Below, in pieces: positions 6,910-15,065 of a stretch of DNA of 64,000 nucleotides. Each line of letters starts with the position of its first letter. Within the stretch, counting starts at the first letter, position 1. The translations under genes and the position numbers were made by a program. The DNA comes from Aedoeadaptatus coxii. Lineage in GTDB: Bacteria; Bacillota; Clostridia; Tissierellales; Peptoniphilaceae. Location: positions 1 to 64,000 of the forward strand of contig NZ_KQ960175.1 of the NCBI RefSeq assembly GCF_001553115.1, given 5' to 3'. The notes beneath the pieces are model-generated. The model was not told the DNA's origin. It was given only the letters and a program-made list of their open reading frames with translations, and did not search any database.

Positions 6910-8806
6910 TTTTCTTGCTTGCGATTTCTTCTTTTAATTCGGCTACGAAATCGTCGAGTTTTAATGCGGAACGTTCTTCGCCGTCGCGACTACGTACGGA
7001 AATTACGTCGTCGCTTTCTTCTTTTTCGCCGACGATGACCATATAGTTAATACGTTCCATTTGTGCGTCGCGAATTTTCTTGCCGATTTTTTCATTACGT
7101 TCATCGAATTCGGCGCGAATGCCTTTAGCCTTTAATTCGTCGGTAATTTTTTCAGCATAGCCATGGAATTTTTCACTAATGGGAAGAACTTTAACTTGAA
7201 CCGGAGCCAGCCACAAGGGGAATTTACCGGCAAAGTGTTCGACTAAAATACCGAAGAAACGTTCCATGGAACCCATGAGCGCACGGTGACTCATTACCGG
7301 TTGTTGTTTTTCGCCGTTTTCGTCGACGTAAGTCAATTCAAAGCTTTGAGGCATTTGGAAATCCAATTGGATGGTGCCACATTGCCATGTTCTGCCGATA
7401 GCATCGCGCAAGTGGAAGTCGATTTTCGGGCCGTAGAAAGCGCCGTCGCCTTCGTTAATCTCGTATTCCATTTGTTTGCTGTCGAGGGCTTTGCGAAGGG
7501 CGTCGATGGCCATATCCCATTGTTCATCGGTACCCATGCTGTCTTCCGGACGAGTAGATAACTCGACGGTGTATTCAAATCCGAAGGTATTGTATAGTTC
7601 GTCGGCCAAGTCGATAAGTTTAATAACTTCTTCTTGAATTTGACTGGGGAGCATGAAGACGTGGGCATCGTCTTGAGTAAAGGTACGAACGCGGAAAAGT
7701 CCGTGGAGCGCGCCGGAAAGTTCGTGACGGTGTACTTGACCGAATTCCATAAGTTTAATCGGGAAATCGCGGTAAGAGTGCATGCTTTGTTCGTAAACCA
7801 AAATGGATCCCGGGCAGTTCATCGGTTTGATCGCGTAATCTTCGCCGTCAATTTTGGTGAAGTACATATTGTCGCGATAATGATCCCAGTGTCCGGAACG
7901 GTGCCATAAGGCTTCGTTTAAGATGATGGGCGTCTTGATTTCCCCGTAACCTCTTTCGATTTGAAGGTCGCGCCAGAAAGTTTCCAATTCGTTACGTACG
8001 ATCATTCCCTTGGGATGGAAGAACGGGAAGCCAGGTCCTTCTTCGCGGAAACTGAAGAGATCTAATTCTCTGCCGATCTTGCGGTGATCGCGGCGTTTAG
8101 CTTCTTCCATACGTTCCAGGTATTCGTCCAATTCTTTTTTCTTCGTAAAGGAAATACCGTAAATCCGTTGAAGCATTTTGTTCTTTTCGTCGCCTCTCCA
8201 GTATGCGCCTGCAATAGAGGTTAACTTAAGGGCTTTAATGTCTTTTACATTTTCAAGATGGGGTCCGCGACATAGATCGACGAAATCCCCTAAACGATAA
8301 ATGGAAATTTGTTCATCGGCGGGAAGATCTTCGATTAATTCAATTTTATAGGGTTCATCTTTAAAAATGGCTTCCGCTTTTTCTTTGGAAACGACTTCTT
8401 TTTCAAAGATTGGGCCTTCTTTAACGATGGCCTTCATTTCTTTTTCGATGGTTTCCAAATCGTCCGGGCTTAATTGTTGATCTAAATCAATATCGTAATA
8501 GAAGCCGTTTTCTATGGAGGGGCCAATGGCAAATTTCGTAGCGGGGAAAAGTCTTTTAATAGCATAGGCCATTAAGTGAGCCGTAGAGTGCCAGAAAATT
8601 TGCTTTCCTTCGGGATCTTCGAATTTGACCACTTTAAACGTGCCGTCTTCGTCGATCACATAATGTTTATCTACAATTTCGCCGTTAAAAACTGCTCCGA
8701 CGCTGGCTCTCTCGAGACCTTCGGAAATATCGGCGATTAATTCTTTGACCGATTTCTTTACTTCATATTCTTTTACGCTTCCATCAGGTAGACTTAACTT
8801 AAACAT
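6902..8806 (-). CDS. thrS: Threonyl-tRNA synthetase
   Basis: A 634-residue class II synthetase with a TGS domain at the amino end, the editing domain with HSTAHLMAYAI (about residues 73-83), the catalytic core (motif 2 near RVRTFTQDDAHVF, zinc ligands including CPG in KPMNCPGSI) and the anticodon-binding domain at the end. It charges tRNA-Thr. GAGGTGAATT precedes the ATG. It is controlled by the T-box leader immediately upstream. Confidence 0.98.
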   Translation of the reverse strand: MFKLSLPDGSVKEYEVKKSVKELIADISEGLERASVGAVFNGEIVDKHYVIDEDGTFKVVKFEDPEGKQIFWHSTAHLMAYAIKRLFPATKFAIGPSIENGFYYDIDLDQQLSPDDLETIEKEMKAIVKEGPIFEKEVVSKEKAEAIFKDEPYKIELIEDLPADEQISIYRLGDFVDLCRGPHLENVKDIKALKLTSIAGAYWRGDEKNKMLQRIYGISFTKKKELDEYLERMEEAKRRDHRKIGRELDLFSFREEGPGFPFFHPKGMIVRNELETFWRDLQIERGYGEIKTPIILNEALWHRSGHWDHYRDNMYFTKIDGEDYAIKPMNCPGSILVYEQSMHSYRDFPIKLMEFGQVHRHELSGALHGLFRVRTFTQDDAHVFMLPSQIQEEVIKLIDLADELYNTFGFEYTVELSTRPEDSMGTDEQWDMAIDALRKALDSKQMEYEINEGDGAFYGPKIDFHLRDAIGRTWQCGTIQLDFQMPQSFELTYVDENGEKQQPVMSHRALMGSMERFFGILVEHFAGKFPLWLAPVQVKVLPISEKFHGYAEKITDELKAKGIRAEFDERNEKIGKKIRDAQMERINYMVIVGEKEESDDVISVRSRDGEERSALKLDDFVAELKEEIASKKID

Positions 8807-8817
8807 AATTCACCTCA

Positions 8818-9003
8818 ATAAAAAAACCGACCGCCCCAAAAGGACGATCGGTACCGTGGTTCCACCTTCATTACTTCTCAAAACAGATAACGCCTGTTAT
8901 GCGCTGCCGATTAAGGCAGAAGTCAGGGTTGGTATTCCGCAAATGTAAGAGCTCACACCGTCCTCTTTCGCTGATGGCTTGCGTACTCGTCCCTTCATAC
9001 TTG
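8818..9003 (-). promoter_or_regulatory. T-box riboswitch of thrS
   Basis: On the minus strand the leader carries the T-box core GGTGGAACCACGG followed by a terminator (ACCGATCGTCC / GGGGCGGTCGGT with seven T, about 8821-8852). Upstream is a stem I region with GAATACCAACC, whose ACC (8931-8933) suits a threonine specifier. Uncharged tRNA-Thr would favour the antiterminator and thrS expression. The specifier call is by eye. Confidence 0.9.
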
Positions 9004-9009
9004 AAAAGT

Positions 9010-9038
9010 AGTATAGCAGAAAGCAATTCATTTTTCAA
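9010..9038 (-). promoter_or_regulatory. Promoter of the thrS leader
   Basis: TTGAAA (9033-9038), 17 bases and TATACT (9010-9015) on the minus strand, placing the start near 9003 at the beginning of the T-box leader. Confidence 0.75.
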
Positions 9039-9060
9039 TGAATTTACAAAATTTTTATGA

Positions 9061-10371
9061 TTATTTCTTTACTACAGATAAAATCTCTTCGACCGTTAAA
9101 CTCTCTTCTTCCCCCGTTTTCATATTGCGAAGTTTCGGCTTACCTTCTTCTACTTCCGATTGACCCAACACGATGGCATAGGGAACGTCGATATGGTCGG
9201 CATACTTAAATTTCTTTCCGATTTTTCCGCTTTCGCCGTAGAGCTGGCAGGAAATACCTTCGTCGCGCAATGTTTTGAGGAGCTTCAGACCTTCGATTTT
9301 CGCTTCGTCGAAGGGAATGATCAGGCAATCGCATCCCTTTTGATCGTAAGATTTTAAGAGTCCCGCTTCGTTTAATTGGTAGTAAAGACGGGAAAGGCCG
9401 ATGGAAATGCCTACGCCGGGTAGTTTTCGTTTCGTGTAATGGCTTGCCAAATCATCGTAACGTCCGCCACTGCATACGGAGCCGATGGATGGGTAATTGT
9501 CCAGAATCGTTTCGTAAACTGTGCCCGTATAATAATCCAAGCCTCTGGCAATTTTCATGTCGGGAATCATGTGCTCGCTTTTAACGCCGAGGGCGGATGC
9601 GATTTCAAATACTTCTTTAAGCTCTTGAACACCTCGTCTGTAATCCTCATCGTCAACTTTCAAAGCATCCAACTGATCGAATATTTCTTGAGTTGTACCG
9701 TCGATGGCGATAAACTCCGCGATTTTTTCGATGCTATCTTGGGAAAGGCCCAACTTTTCCAGCTCTTCTTTTACACTGTCGATTCCGATTTTATCCAGTT
9801 TATCCACGACGCGCAAAACATCCGTCGTATCGTCGATGCCGAGAGCACGATAGAAACCGTTTAATATGCGGCGATTATTGATATGAATGGTAAAGTCGTT
9901 GAATCCCAAATCCATAAAGGTACTCTCAATAATCGAGGGAATCTCGCCGTCGTTTACGATGGAAAGATTGTCGTTACCGATAATATCGATATCGCATTGA
10001 TAGAATTCTCTAAAACGCCCTTTTTGCGCTCTTTCGCCGCGGTATACTTTCCCGATATGGTAGCGACGGAAGGGAAAACTTAAGTCGCTATAGTGTTGTG
10101 CGACGTAACGCGCCAAGGGAACGGTTAAATCAAATCGCATGGCGATATCGGTGCTTCCCTTTTGGAAGGCGTAAATTTGTTTTTCCGTCTCTCCCCCGCC
10201 TTTGGCGAGGAGCACTTCCTGCTTTTCCAACACCGGCGTGTCGATGGGCAAAAAGCCGTGGCTTTCGTAATTGCGTCGAATAATATCTTTCATTCGATTA
10301 AAGACCAGTTGGTCTTTCGGGAGCAATTCCATAAATCCCGGCAACGTCGATGGCTGTACTATATTCTTCAT
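9061..10371 (-). CDS. hisS: Histidyl-tRNA synthetase
   Basis: A 436-residue class II synthetase. Motif 2 region (FRRYHIGKVYRGE, FREFYQCDIDIIG), the histidine-specific signature GLDYYTGTVYE and motif 3 (GVGISIGLSRL) are present, followed by the anticodon-binding domain (about 340-436). The presence of these motifs makes it hisS rather than hisZ. It overlaps the preceding rRNA methyltransferase gene by four bases (ATGA). Confidence 0.96.
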   Translation of the reverse strand: MKNIVQPSTLPGFMELLPKDQLVFNRMKDIIRRNYESHGFLPIDTPVLEKQEVLLAKGGGETEKQIYAFQKGSTDIAMRFDLTVPLARYVAQHYSDLSFPFRRYHIGKVYRGERAQKGRFREFYQCDIDIIGNDNLSIVNDGEIPSIIESTFMDLGFNDFTIHINNRRILNGFYRALGIDDTTDVLRVVDKLDKIGIDSVKEELEKLGLSQDSIEKIAEFIAIDGTTQEIFDQLDALKVDDEDYRRGVQELKEVFEIASALGVKSEHMIPDMKIARGLDYYTGTVYETILDNYPSIGSVCSGGRYDDLASHYTKRKLPGVGISIGLSRLYYQLNEAGLLKSYDQKGCDCLIIPFDEAKIEGLKLLKTLRDEGISCQLYGESGKIGKKFKYADHIDVPYAIVLGQSEVEEGKPKLRNMKTGEEESLTVEEILSVVKK

Positions 10372-11132
10372 TTTATTCCCCCAATCATAAACATGGCGAT
10401 GGATGTCGCCACATTGGCATTTAATGAATCGATGGTTCCTTTCATCGGTATGCGAAGCATATGGTCTACTATTTCTTGAGTTTCTTCACGAAGTCCTCGC
10501 GCCTCGTTGCCTACGATCAGCACGAGGTTTTCCTCTGTTGTCAAATCTCTGCCTATGTCGCATCCACGAATATCCAAGCCGTAAAAAGACATATTTTCAT
10601 GTAATTTTTTTAAGTCGTCATCTGAGATTTTCGCCATTGGCACGCGGAAGGCCGACGCCATAGACGAGCGAACGCATTTGTCATTTCCGGGATCTACCGT
10701 TCCCTTTCCGAGCAAAATACCGTCGAAATGAAAGGCTTCCGCCGAGCGAATCATGCCCCCTAAATTACCGGGATCCTGTACGCCGTCGGTGTATAGGAAT
10801 TTCCCTTTTGGGGGAAATTCTTTCAGATCGCGTATAAAATGGCGACAACGAGCGATAATACCCTGGCTGGTTTCCGTCGACGTCAGCTGTTCAAATAAAG
10901 AATGCTTTAAAACCGTAACGGGCACGTCTTTATCTTCAAATTTTTCTGCCAAATGAAGTTTTTCATCGTCGATTAAAATTTCCTTAACGTAGCCTTCGCG
11001 ATAAATCTCTTCGACGACTACCGTACCTTCCACTAATAACTCGCCGAAGCGATCCCGGTATTTTTTATCTTTTAATTTTTTCCAATTTTTGAATCGTTCA
11101 TTATGTTCAGAATCAATTCTTTTCAATTCCAT
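10368..11132 (-). CDS. SpoU/TrmH-family RNA 2'-O-methyltransferase
   Basis: A 254-residue protein with an amino-terminal substrate-binding domain (about 1-95) and a SPOUT catalytic domain containing the three SpoU motifs: DPGNLGGMIRSAEAF, LIVGNEARGL and LNANVATSIAMF. Close relatives methylate ribose 2'-hydroxyls in 23S rRNA or tRNA (RlmB/TsnR-like, YsgA group). The exact target cannot be assigned. The gene overlaps trkA by 20 bases and hisS by four, so it belongs to a trkH-trkA-methyltransferase-hisS operon. Confidence 0.88.
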   Translation of the reverse strand: MELKRIDSEHNERFKNWKKLKDKKYRDRFGELLVEGTVVVEEIYREGYVKEILIDDEKLHLAEKFEDKDVPVTVLKHSLFEQLTSTETSQGIIARCRHFIRDLKEFPPKGKFLYTDGVQDPGNLGGMIRSAEAFHFDGILLGKGTVDPGNDKCVRSSMASAFRVPMAKISDDDLKKLHENMSFYGLDIRGCDIGRDLTTEENLVLIVGNEARGLREETQEIVDHMLRIPMKGTIDSLNANVATSIAMFMIGGIK

Positions 11133-11781
11133 GTTCCTTTTGGATTTCTTTCAAATCTTCGTCGCTTCCGAAGAAAATAATCGCATCGCCTTTCTGTAAA
11201 ATTTCATCGGCAATATTATGGACGATCAGCCCCTCGTCCCGCCGAATGGCGATGACATTGACGTGGAAGTGACTTCTGAACGCCAATAACCTTACCGTTT
11301 TTCCAACCCAATCTTCCGTTACCTCATATTCGATGACGCCATAATTTTCGGAGATCTCGAAATAATCGGAAATTCCGTTGTCCGACAAACTCTTCGCAAG
11401 ACGAACGCCCATATCCACTTCGGGATAAATAATTTTATGGGCACCTAAGCGTTTCAGTATGGCTCCGTAACGTCGCGTCGGAGCCTTTGCTATAATCATG
11501 GGAACATCCGCTTCGACACAGGATATAGTCGCCATAATCGCCGATTCCAAACTGCTACCGATGGCGATCACCGCACAATCGAAATTGCTCAGCCCTAAAT
11601 CCTCCAGTACGTCTGCATCCATAATGTCGGCTTGAATGGCGGTGGTGACGTCTTCAGAAATAGTTTTAATCTTCTCTATGTTTACATCTACCGCCAATAC
11701 GTCGTTATGCATGGCATATAACTTCTTGGCGACAGTGGATCCCAGTCGGCCGATGCCGAAAACAATAAAACTTTTACCCAT
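11113..11781 (-). CDS. TrkA/KtrA-type potassium channel regulatory protein
   Basis: A 222-residue cytosolic RCK protein. The Rossmann domain starts with VFGIGRLGSTVAKKL, a GxGxxG nucleotide site, with Asp in VLAVDVN as the ribose ligand. A RCK-C (TrkA-C) domain follows (about 135-222). It would gate the membrane subunit encoded nine bases upstream in response to nucleotide binding. A good AGGAGC site precedes the ATG. Confidence 0.93.
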   Translation of the reverse strand: MGKSFIVFGIGRLGSTVAKKLYAMHNDVLAVDVNIEKIKTISEDVTTAIQADIMDADVLEDLGLSNFDCAVIAIGSSLESAIMATISCVEADVPMIIAKAPTRRYGAILKRLGAHKIIYPEVDMGVRLAKSLSDNGISDYFEISENYGVIEYEVTEDWVGKTVRLLAFRSHFHVNVIAIRRDEGLIVHNIADEILQKGDAIIFFGSDEDLKEIQKEHGIEKN

Positions 11782-11790
11782 AGCTCGCTC

Positions 11791-13152
11791 CTAACCTACT
11801 ATATATTTTCCTTCCGCATAGCGGTATTTCTTTTTATGTTCGTCGTGGAACAGGCCCATAGCAAAGGTAGTGGGCCCGATTCTACCAATATACATTGTAA
11901 ACGAAAGCGCCAGTTTCGAATAGCTGCTTAAACTTCCTGTAATGCCTCTCGAGACACCGACAGTGTCGAAGGCGGAAATAGTTTCGAAGAGAATGTCCAT
12001 AAACTGAAAGACGCCTTTTTCAAAAGCCACTATAAAGGCTGCTACGGCAAAAACGAGAGCGATGGCAATGACAAATAATGAAAATGCCTTGCGTACCGTC
12101 TCCTCTTCCACTCGCCTTTTGAAAAGAACAGTGTCGTCCTGCCCCTTCAATGTAGCAAAAGCAGAACTCATAACGATGGCAAAGGTGGTAGTTTTAAGCC
12201 CCCCTGCCGTAGAACCCGGCGATCCGCCGATAAACATTAACAAAAAGCTGAAAAATACGGTGGCGTCGCGCATTTTCCCCATATCGATGGAATTAAATCC
12301 CGCCGTACGAAAAGTCGTCGATTGGAAAAATGAAGCCAGAATTTTCTGAGGAACGGGCAAGGCGGCAATAGTATCTACGTTGGTCGCTTCAAAGAAATAA
12401 AATAAGAAAGTTCCCGCAACGAGTAAAATGGCCGTCGTCGTAATGACAAGTTTCGATTGCCCCCGTAATCGGCGTTTTTCAGGAAAATGCCAAAGGTCGA
12501 CGTAAACGATAAAACCGAGACCGCCTAAAATTATCAAACCGGCGATGATCAACGTAACGTAATAGTCGCCCTGGAAAGAGACGAGAGAATCGCCGAAAAG
12601 GTCGAAGCCGGCGTTACAAAAGGCGCTGATCGAATGAAATACGGAAAAAGCGACGCCCTTTTTGATGCCATATAGAGGGATCAGTCGAAAGCTTAAAAGC
12701 AGAGCGCCTATACCTTCTACCGAAAGTGTAAAAAGTGTGGCGAAGCGCATAAGGCGCACAAGGCCTTTTAAAGACTCCGCACTCCATTGCTCTTTTATAA
12801 ACATACGCCCGCTAAGGCCAATTCGTTTACCGATTAAAATAGAAACCCACGCCATCATGGTCATGGTGCCGAGGCCGCCGATTTGTATCAGGGTAATAAT
12901 GACAATTTTCCCGAATATACTCCATGCTGCCGCCGTGTTTCTTACAATAAGCCCCGTTACACAGGAAGCCGACGTGGATGTAAAAAGCGCATCGACAAAG
13001 TCTAAACTTTTACCGTCGGCAGATGCAAAGGGCATGGTTAAAAGTACGGCACCTGCTAATATGAGCACGATAAAGGATAAGCCTAACACGAGGGATGGGT
13101 TTTTCGTGATTTTTTTATGAATAAAGTCAGGTAATTTCAATGGTTGCTCCAT
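11791..13152 (-). CDS. TrkH/KtrB-type potassium transporter membrane subunit
   Basis: A 453-residue integral membrane protein with the fourfold pore repeats of the Trk/Ktr/HKT superfamily; selectivity-filter glycines are seen in SASCVTGL, SAFCNAGFD, TAGFNS and DTVGVSRG. With the RCK subunit next to it, it forms a potassium uptake system. The ATG at 13152 has no ribosome binding site and sits directly after the T-run of the rplT terminator. A TTG at 13140 has GGAG six bases upstream and may be the real start. Size and repeats fit KtrB more than the larger TrkH. Confidence 0.93.
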   Translation of the reverse strand: MEQPLKLPDFIHKKITKNPSLVLGLSFIVLILAGAVLLTMPFASADGKSLDFVDALFTSTSASCVTGLIVRNTAAAWSIFGKIVIITLIQIGGLGTMTMMAWVSILIGKRIGLSGRMFIKEQWSAESLKGLVRLMRFATLFTLSVEGIGALLLSFRLIPLYGIKKGVAFSVFHSISAFCNAGFDLFGDSLVSFQGDYYVTLIIAGLIILGGLGFIVYVDLWHFPEKRRLRGQSKLVITTTAILLVAGTFLFYFFEATNVDTIAALPVPQKILASFFQSTTFRTAGFNSIDMGKMRDATVFFSFLLMFIGGSPGSTAGGLKTTTFAIVMSSAFATLKGQDDTVLFKRRVEEETVRKAFSLFVIAIALVFAVAAFIVAFEKGVFQFMDILFETISAFDTVGVSRGITGSLSSYSKLALSFTMYIGRIGPTTFAMGLFHDEHKKKYRYAEGKYIVG

Positions 13153-13190
13153 ATAAAAACACCCTACAGGGAGTCTTCCCTACAGGGTGT
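13153..13190 (-). terminator. Terminator of the infC-rpmI-rplT operon
   Basis: A perfect 13-bp stem (ACACCCTGTAGGG and complement, 13159-13190) with a six-base loop and a T-run on the minus strand. The T-run ends within a few bases of the ATG of the potassium transporter gene. Confidence 0.92.
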
Positions 13191-13195
13191 AGCAA

Positions 13196-13546
13196 TTATT
13201 CTCCCTTAGCTACTTGAACAAGTTGTGCAAATGCTTCCGGGTCATGAATTGCGAGTTCAGATAAAACCTTGCGGTTAATATCTACGTTCGCTTTTTTAAG
13301 TCCGTTGATGAAACGGCTATAGCTCATGCCGTTTAAACGAGCGGCCGCGTTGATTCTCGTAATCCAAAGTTTACGGAAATCTCTTTTCTTTTGCTTTCTA
13401 CCTGCAAAGGCATAGCTCATAGAGCGCATAACTGCTTGGTTTGCAACTCTGTAAAGCTTGGATTTAGCTCCAAAATAACCTTTAGCTTGTTTTAAAACTT
13501 TTTTATGACGACGCTTAGCGTTAACGCCTCTTTTTACTCTTGCCAT
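13196..13546 (-). CDS. rplT: 50S ribosomal protein L20
   Basis: A 116-residue basic protein with the family sequence [19 protein letters not shown] and [20 protein letters not shown]20 is needed for early assembly of the large subunit and represses its own operon by binding the infC leader. Last gene of infC-rpmI-rplT, followed by a strong terminator. Confidence 0.98.
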   Translation of the reverse strand: MARVKRGVNAKRRHKKVLKQAKGYFGAKSKLYRVANQAVMRSMSYAFAGRKQKKRDFRKLWITRINAAARLNGMSYSRFINGLKKANVDINRKVLSELAIHDPEAFAQLVQVAKGE

Positions 13547-13564
13547 ATCTTAACTACCCCCCGA

Positions 13565-13756
13565 TTACGGAATCATATGGTCGATACGACGCGTATCGGC
13601 TGCGGAGACCATGGATCCTTTTCTTAGATTACGCGTTCTCTTAGCCGTTTTCTTACCGGTCAAGTGACCTTTATAGGCTTTAAATCTTCTCAATTTACCG
13701 GTTCCCGTTCTTTTGAAACGTTTTGCGGAACCTCTATGTGTTTTCATTTTACCCAT
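13565..13756 (-). CDS. rpmI: 50S ribosomal protein L35
   Basis: A 63-residue basic protein starting [20 protein letters not shown], typical of L35 in both sequence and size. It lies between infC and rplT in the conserved order, 14 bases after infC with GGAGG before its start. Confidence 0.97.
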   Translation of the reverse strand: MGKMKTHRGSAKRFKRTGTGKLRRFKAYKGHLTGKKTAKRTRNLRKGSMVSAADTRRIDHMIP

Positions 13757-13770
13757 AGCATTTCCTCCTA

Positions 13771-14283
13771 TTAGTTATCTGACTTGGAACTGAAGAACAT
13801 GACCATGCTTCTGCCTTCCATCTTCGGTTTCTTATCGACTTGACCATATTCCGAAACAAGCTCGGTGAACTCGTCAAGCACTTCGCGCCCGATTTCAGTA
13901 TGGCCCATTTCTCTACCGCGGAAACGAACCGAAACCTTGACGCGATTTCCGTCTTTAAGGAAATCAATTGCTCGATTGGCCTTAGTGTTTAAGTCGTGAA
14001 ACTCGATCTTAGGCGTAAGACGCAATTCCTTAACGGTAATGGTCTTTTGCTTTTTCTTGGATTCCTTTTCTTTCTTCATCATATCGTAGCGATACTTGCC
14101 GTAATCCAATACTCTACACACCGGCGGTTTCGCTGTCGGTGCAATGTTGACGAGATCTAACTTAAATTCATCAGCAATTTCTCTTGCTTTGTCAATGGAC
14201 ACAACTCCCAATTGCTCTCCATCGGGATCGATAAGACGCACTTCTTTTGCGCGAATTTCACCATTGATTTGAACTTCCTTAAT
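13771..14283 (-). CDS. infC: Translation initiation factor IF-3, ATT start
   Basis: IF-3 binds the 30S subunit, proofreads start codons and prevents premature subunit joining. The first in-frame ATG/GTG/TTG codon is a GTG at 14241, which lacks a ribosome binding site and cuts into the conserved start ([20 protein letters not shown]). Fourteen codons upstream an ATT at 14281-14283 is preceded by GGAGG with nine bases between, giving a normal length of 170 residues. No ATG, GTG or TTG lies in frame further upstream before the ribosome binding site. ATT/AUU starts with self-regulation are known for infC elsewhere. Both IF-3 domains are present. Confidence 0.93.
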   Translation of the reverse strand: MKEVQINGEIRAKEVRLIDPDGEQLGVVSIDKAREIADEFKLDLVNIAPTAKPPVCRVLDYGKYRYDMMKKEKESKKKQKTITVKELRLTPKIEFHDLNTKANRAIDFLKDGNRVKVSVRFRGREMGHTEIGREVLDEFTELVSEYGQVDKKPKMEGRSMVMFFSSKSDN

Positions 14284-14401
14284 GACTAAACACCTCCATA
14301 GGCAACAAAAAAAGCGGGCACAAAAAACCCGCCTTCACATAATCTGGAACAAACCTTAAAACGTAAGTCGTAAGGTGAGAAACGGACTTCTTCTTCATAC
14401 A
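14284..14401 (-). promoter_or_regulatory. L20-type leader (attenuator) of infC-rpmI-rplT
   Basis: The 118-base leader contains a GCGGG/CCCGC hairpin (14314-14332) followed by seven T on the minus strand, i.e. a terminator ahead of infC. An upstream segment (around 14341-14385) could pair alternatively. In Firmicutes this position holds the L20 leader, where ribosomal protein L20 promotes termination. The assignment rests on position and the terminator; the L20-binding fold was not modelled. Confidence 0.75.
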
Positions 14402-14407
14402 AGCGTT

Positions 14408-14436
14408 AGTATATCAGTCAATTCCACCTTTGTCAA
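14408..14436 (-). promoter_or_regulatory. Promoter of infC-rpmI-rplT
   Basis: A consensus TTGACA (14431-14436), 17 bases and TATACT (14408-14413) on the minus strand, placed directly after the udk stop codon. Confidence 0.9.
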
Positions 14437-14437
14437 A

Positions 14438-15064
14438 CTATTTCTTCCTGCTGTTTAATATATGATCGACTTTTGTCTGAATTAAATCCAACGCCACTTT
14501 ATTATAACCGCCCTCAGGAACGATAATATCGGCATAACGCTTCGATGGCTCGACAAATTGTAAATGGGCGGGCCGTACCGTCGCCATATACTGATCGATA
14601 ACAGAATCTAAGCTTCTCGCCCGCTCCTTCATATCCCGTTTAATGCGCCTTAAGATGCGCACGTCGCTATCGGTGTCGACAAAAATCCGCATATCCAGGA
14701 GTTCCAAAATGCGCGGCTCGGAAAAAAGTAAAATTCCCTCAATGAGAATAATATCTTTCGGTTCCAGCCGAATGGTTTCTTTCTTTCGATTATGAACGGA
14801 AAAATCATATTCCGGCATATCCACTGACTTCCCTTCGCGCAGCAATTTCAAATGCTCGATGAAAAGATCATTATCAAAGGCGAAGGGATGGTCGTAATTG
14901 GTTTTTTGTCGATCTTCAAAAGAAAGATGGGACTGATCTTTATAATAATTATCCTGGCGAATGACCGTGCATCGTTCGGATCCCGTGTTCGCATATAGTT
15001 GTTCGGTAACAGTGCTCTTTCCGGATCCGGAACCTCCGCAAAGGCCGATTAAAACTGGTCGCAT
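14438..15064 (-). CDS. udk: Uridine kinase
   Basis: A 208-residue nucleoside kinase with Walker A GLCGGSGSGKST and the uridine kinase pattern VIRQDNYYKD and NYDHPFAFD. It phosphorylates uridine and cytidine with ATP or GTP in pyrimidine salvage. The start at ATG 15064 is chosen because of AAGAAG ten bases upstream; a TTG at 15073 overlaps the stop of the U32 protein gene. Clustering with the trmR and U32 genes matches Bacillus yrrM-yrrN-yrrO-udk. Confidence 0.94.
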   Translation of the reverse strand: MRPVLIGLCGGSGSGKSTVTEQLYANTGSERCTVIRQDNYYKDQSHLSFEDRQKTNYDHPFAFDNDLFIEHLKLLREGKSVDMPEYDFSVHNRKKETIRLEPKDIILIEGILLFSEPRILELLDMRIFVDTDSDVRILRRIKRDMKERARSLDSVIDQYMATVRPAHLQFVEPSKRYADIIVPEGGYNKVALDLIQTKVDHILNSRKK

Positions 15065-15065
15065 A

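Noticed and set aside
9061-10371. hisZ (regulatory paralogue) instead of hisS
   Set aside because: Motif 2 and the histidine-binding signature GLDYYTGTVYE are intact, and no his biosynthesis genes are near.
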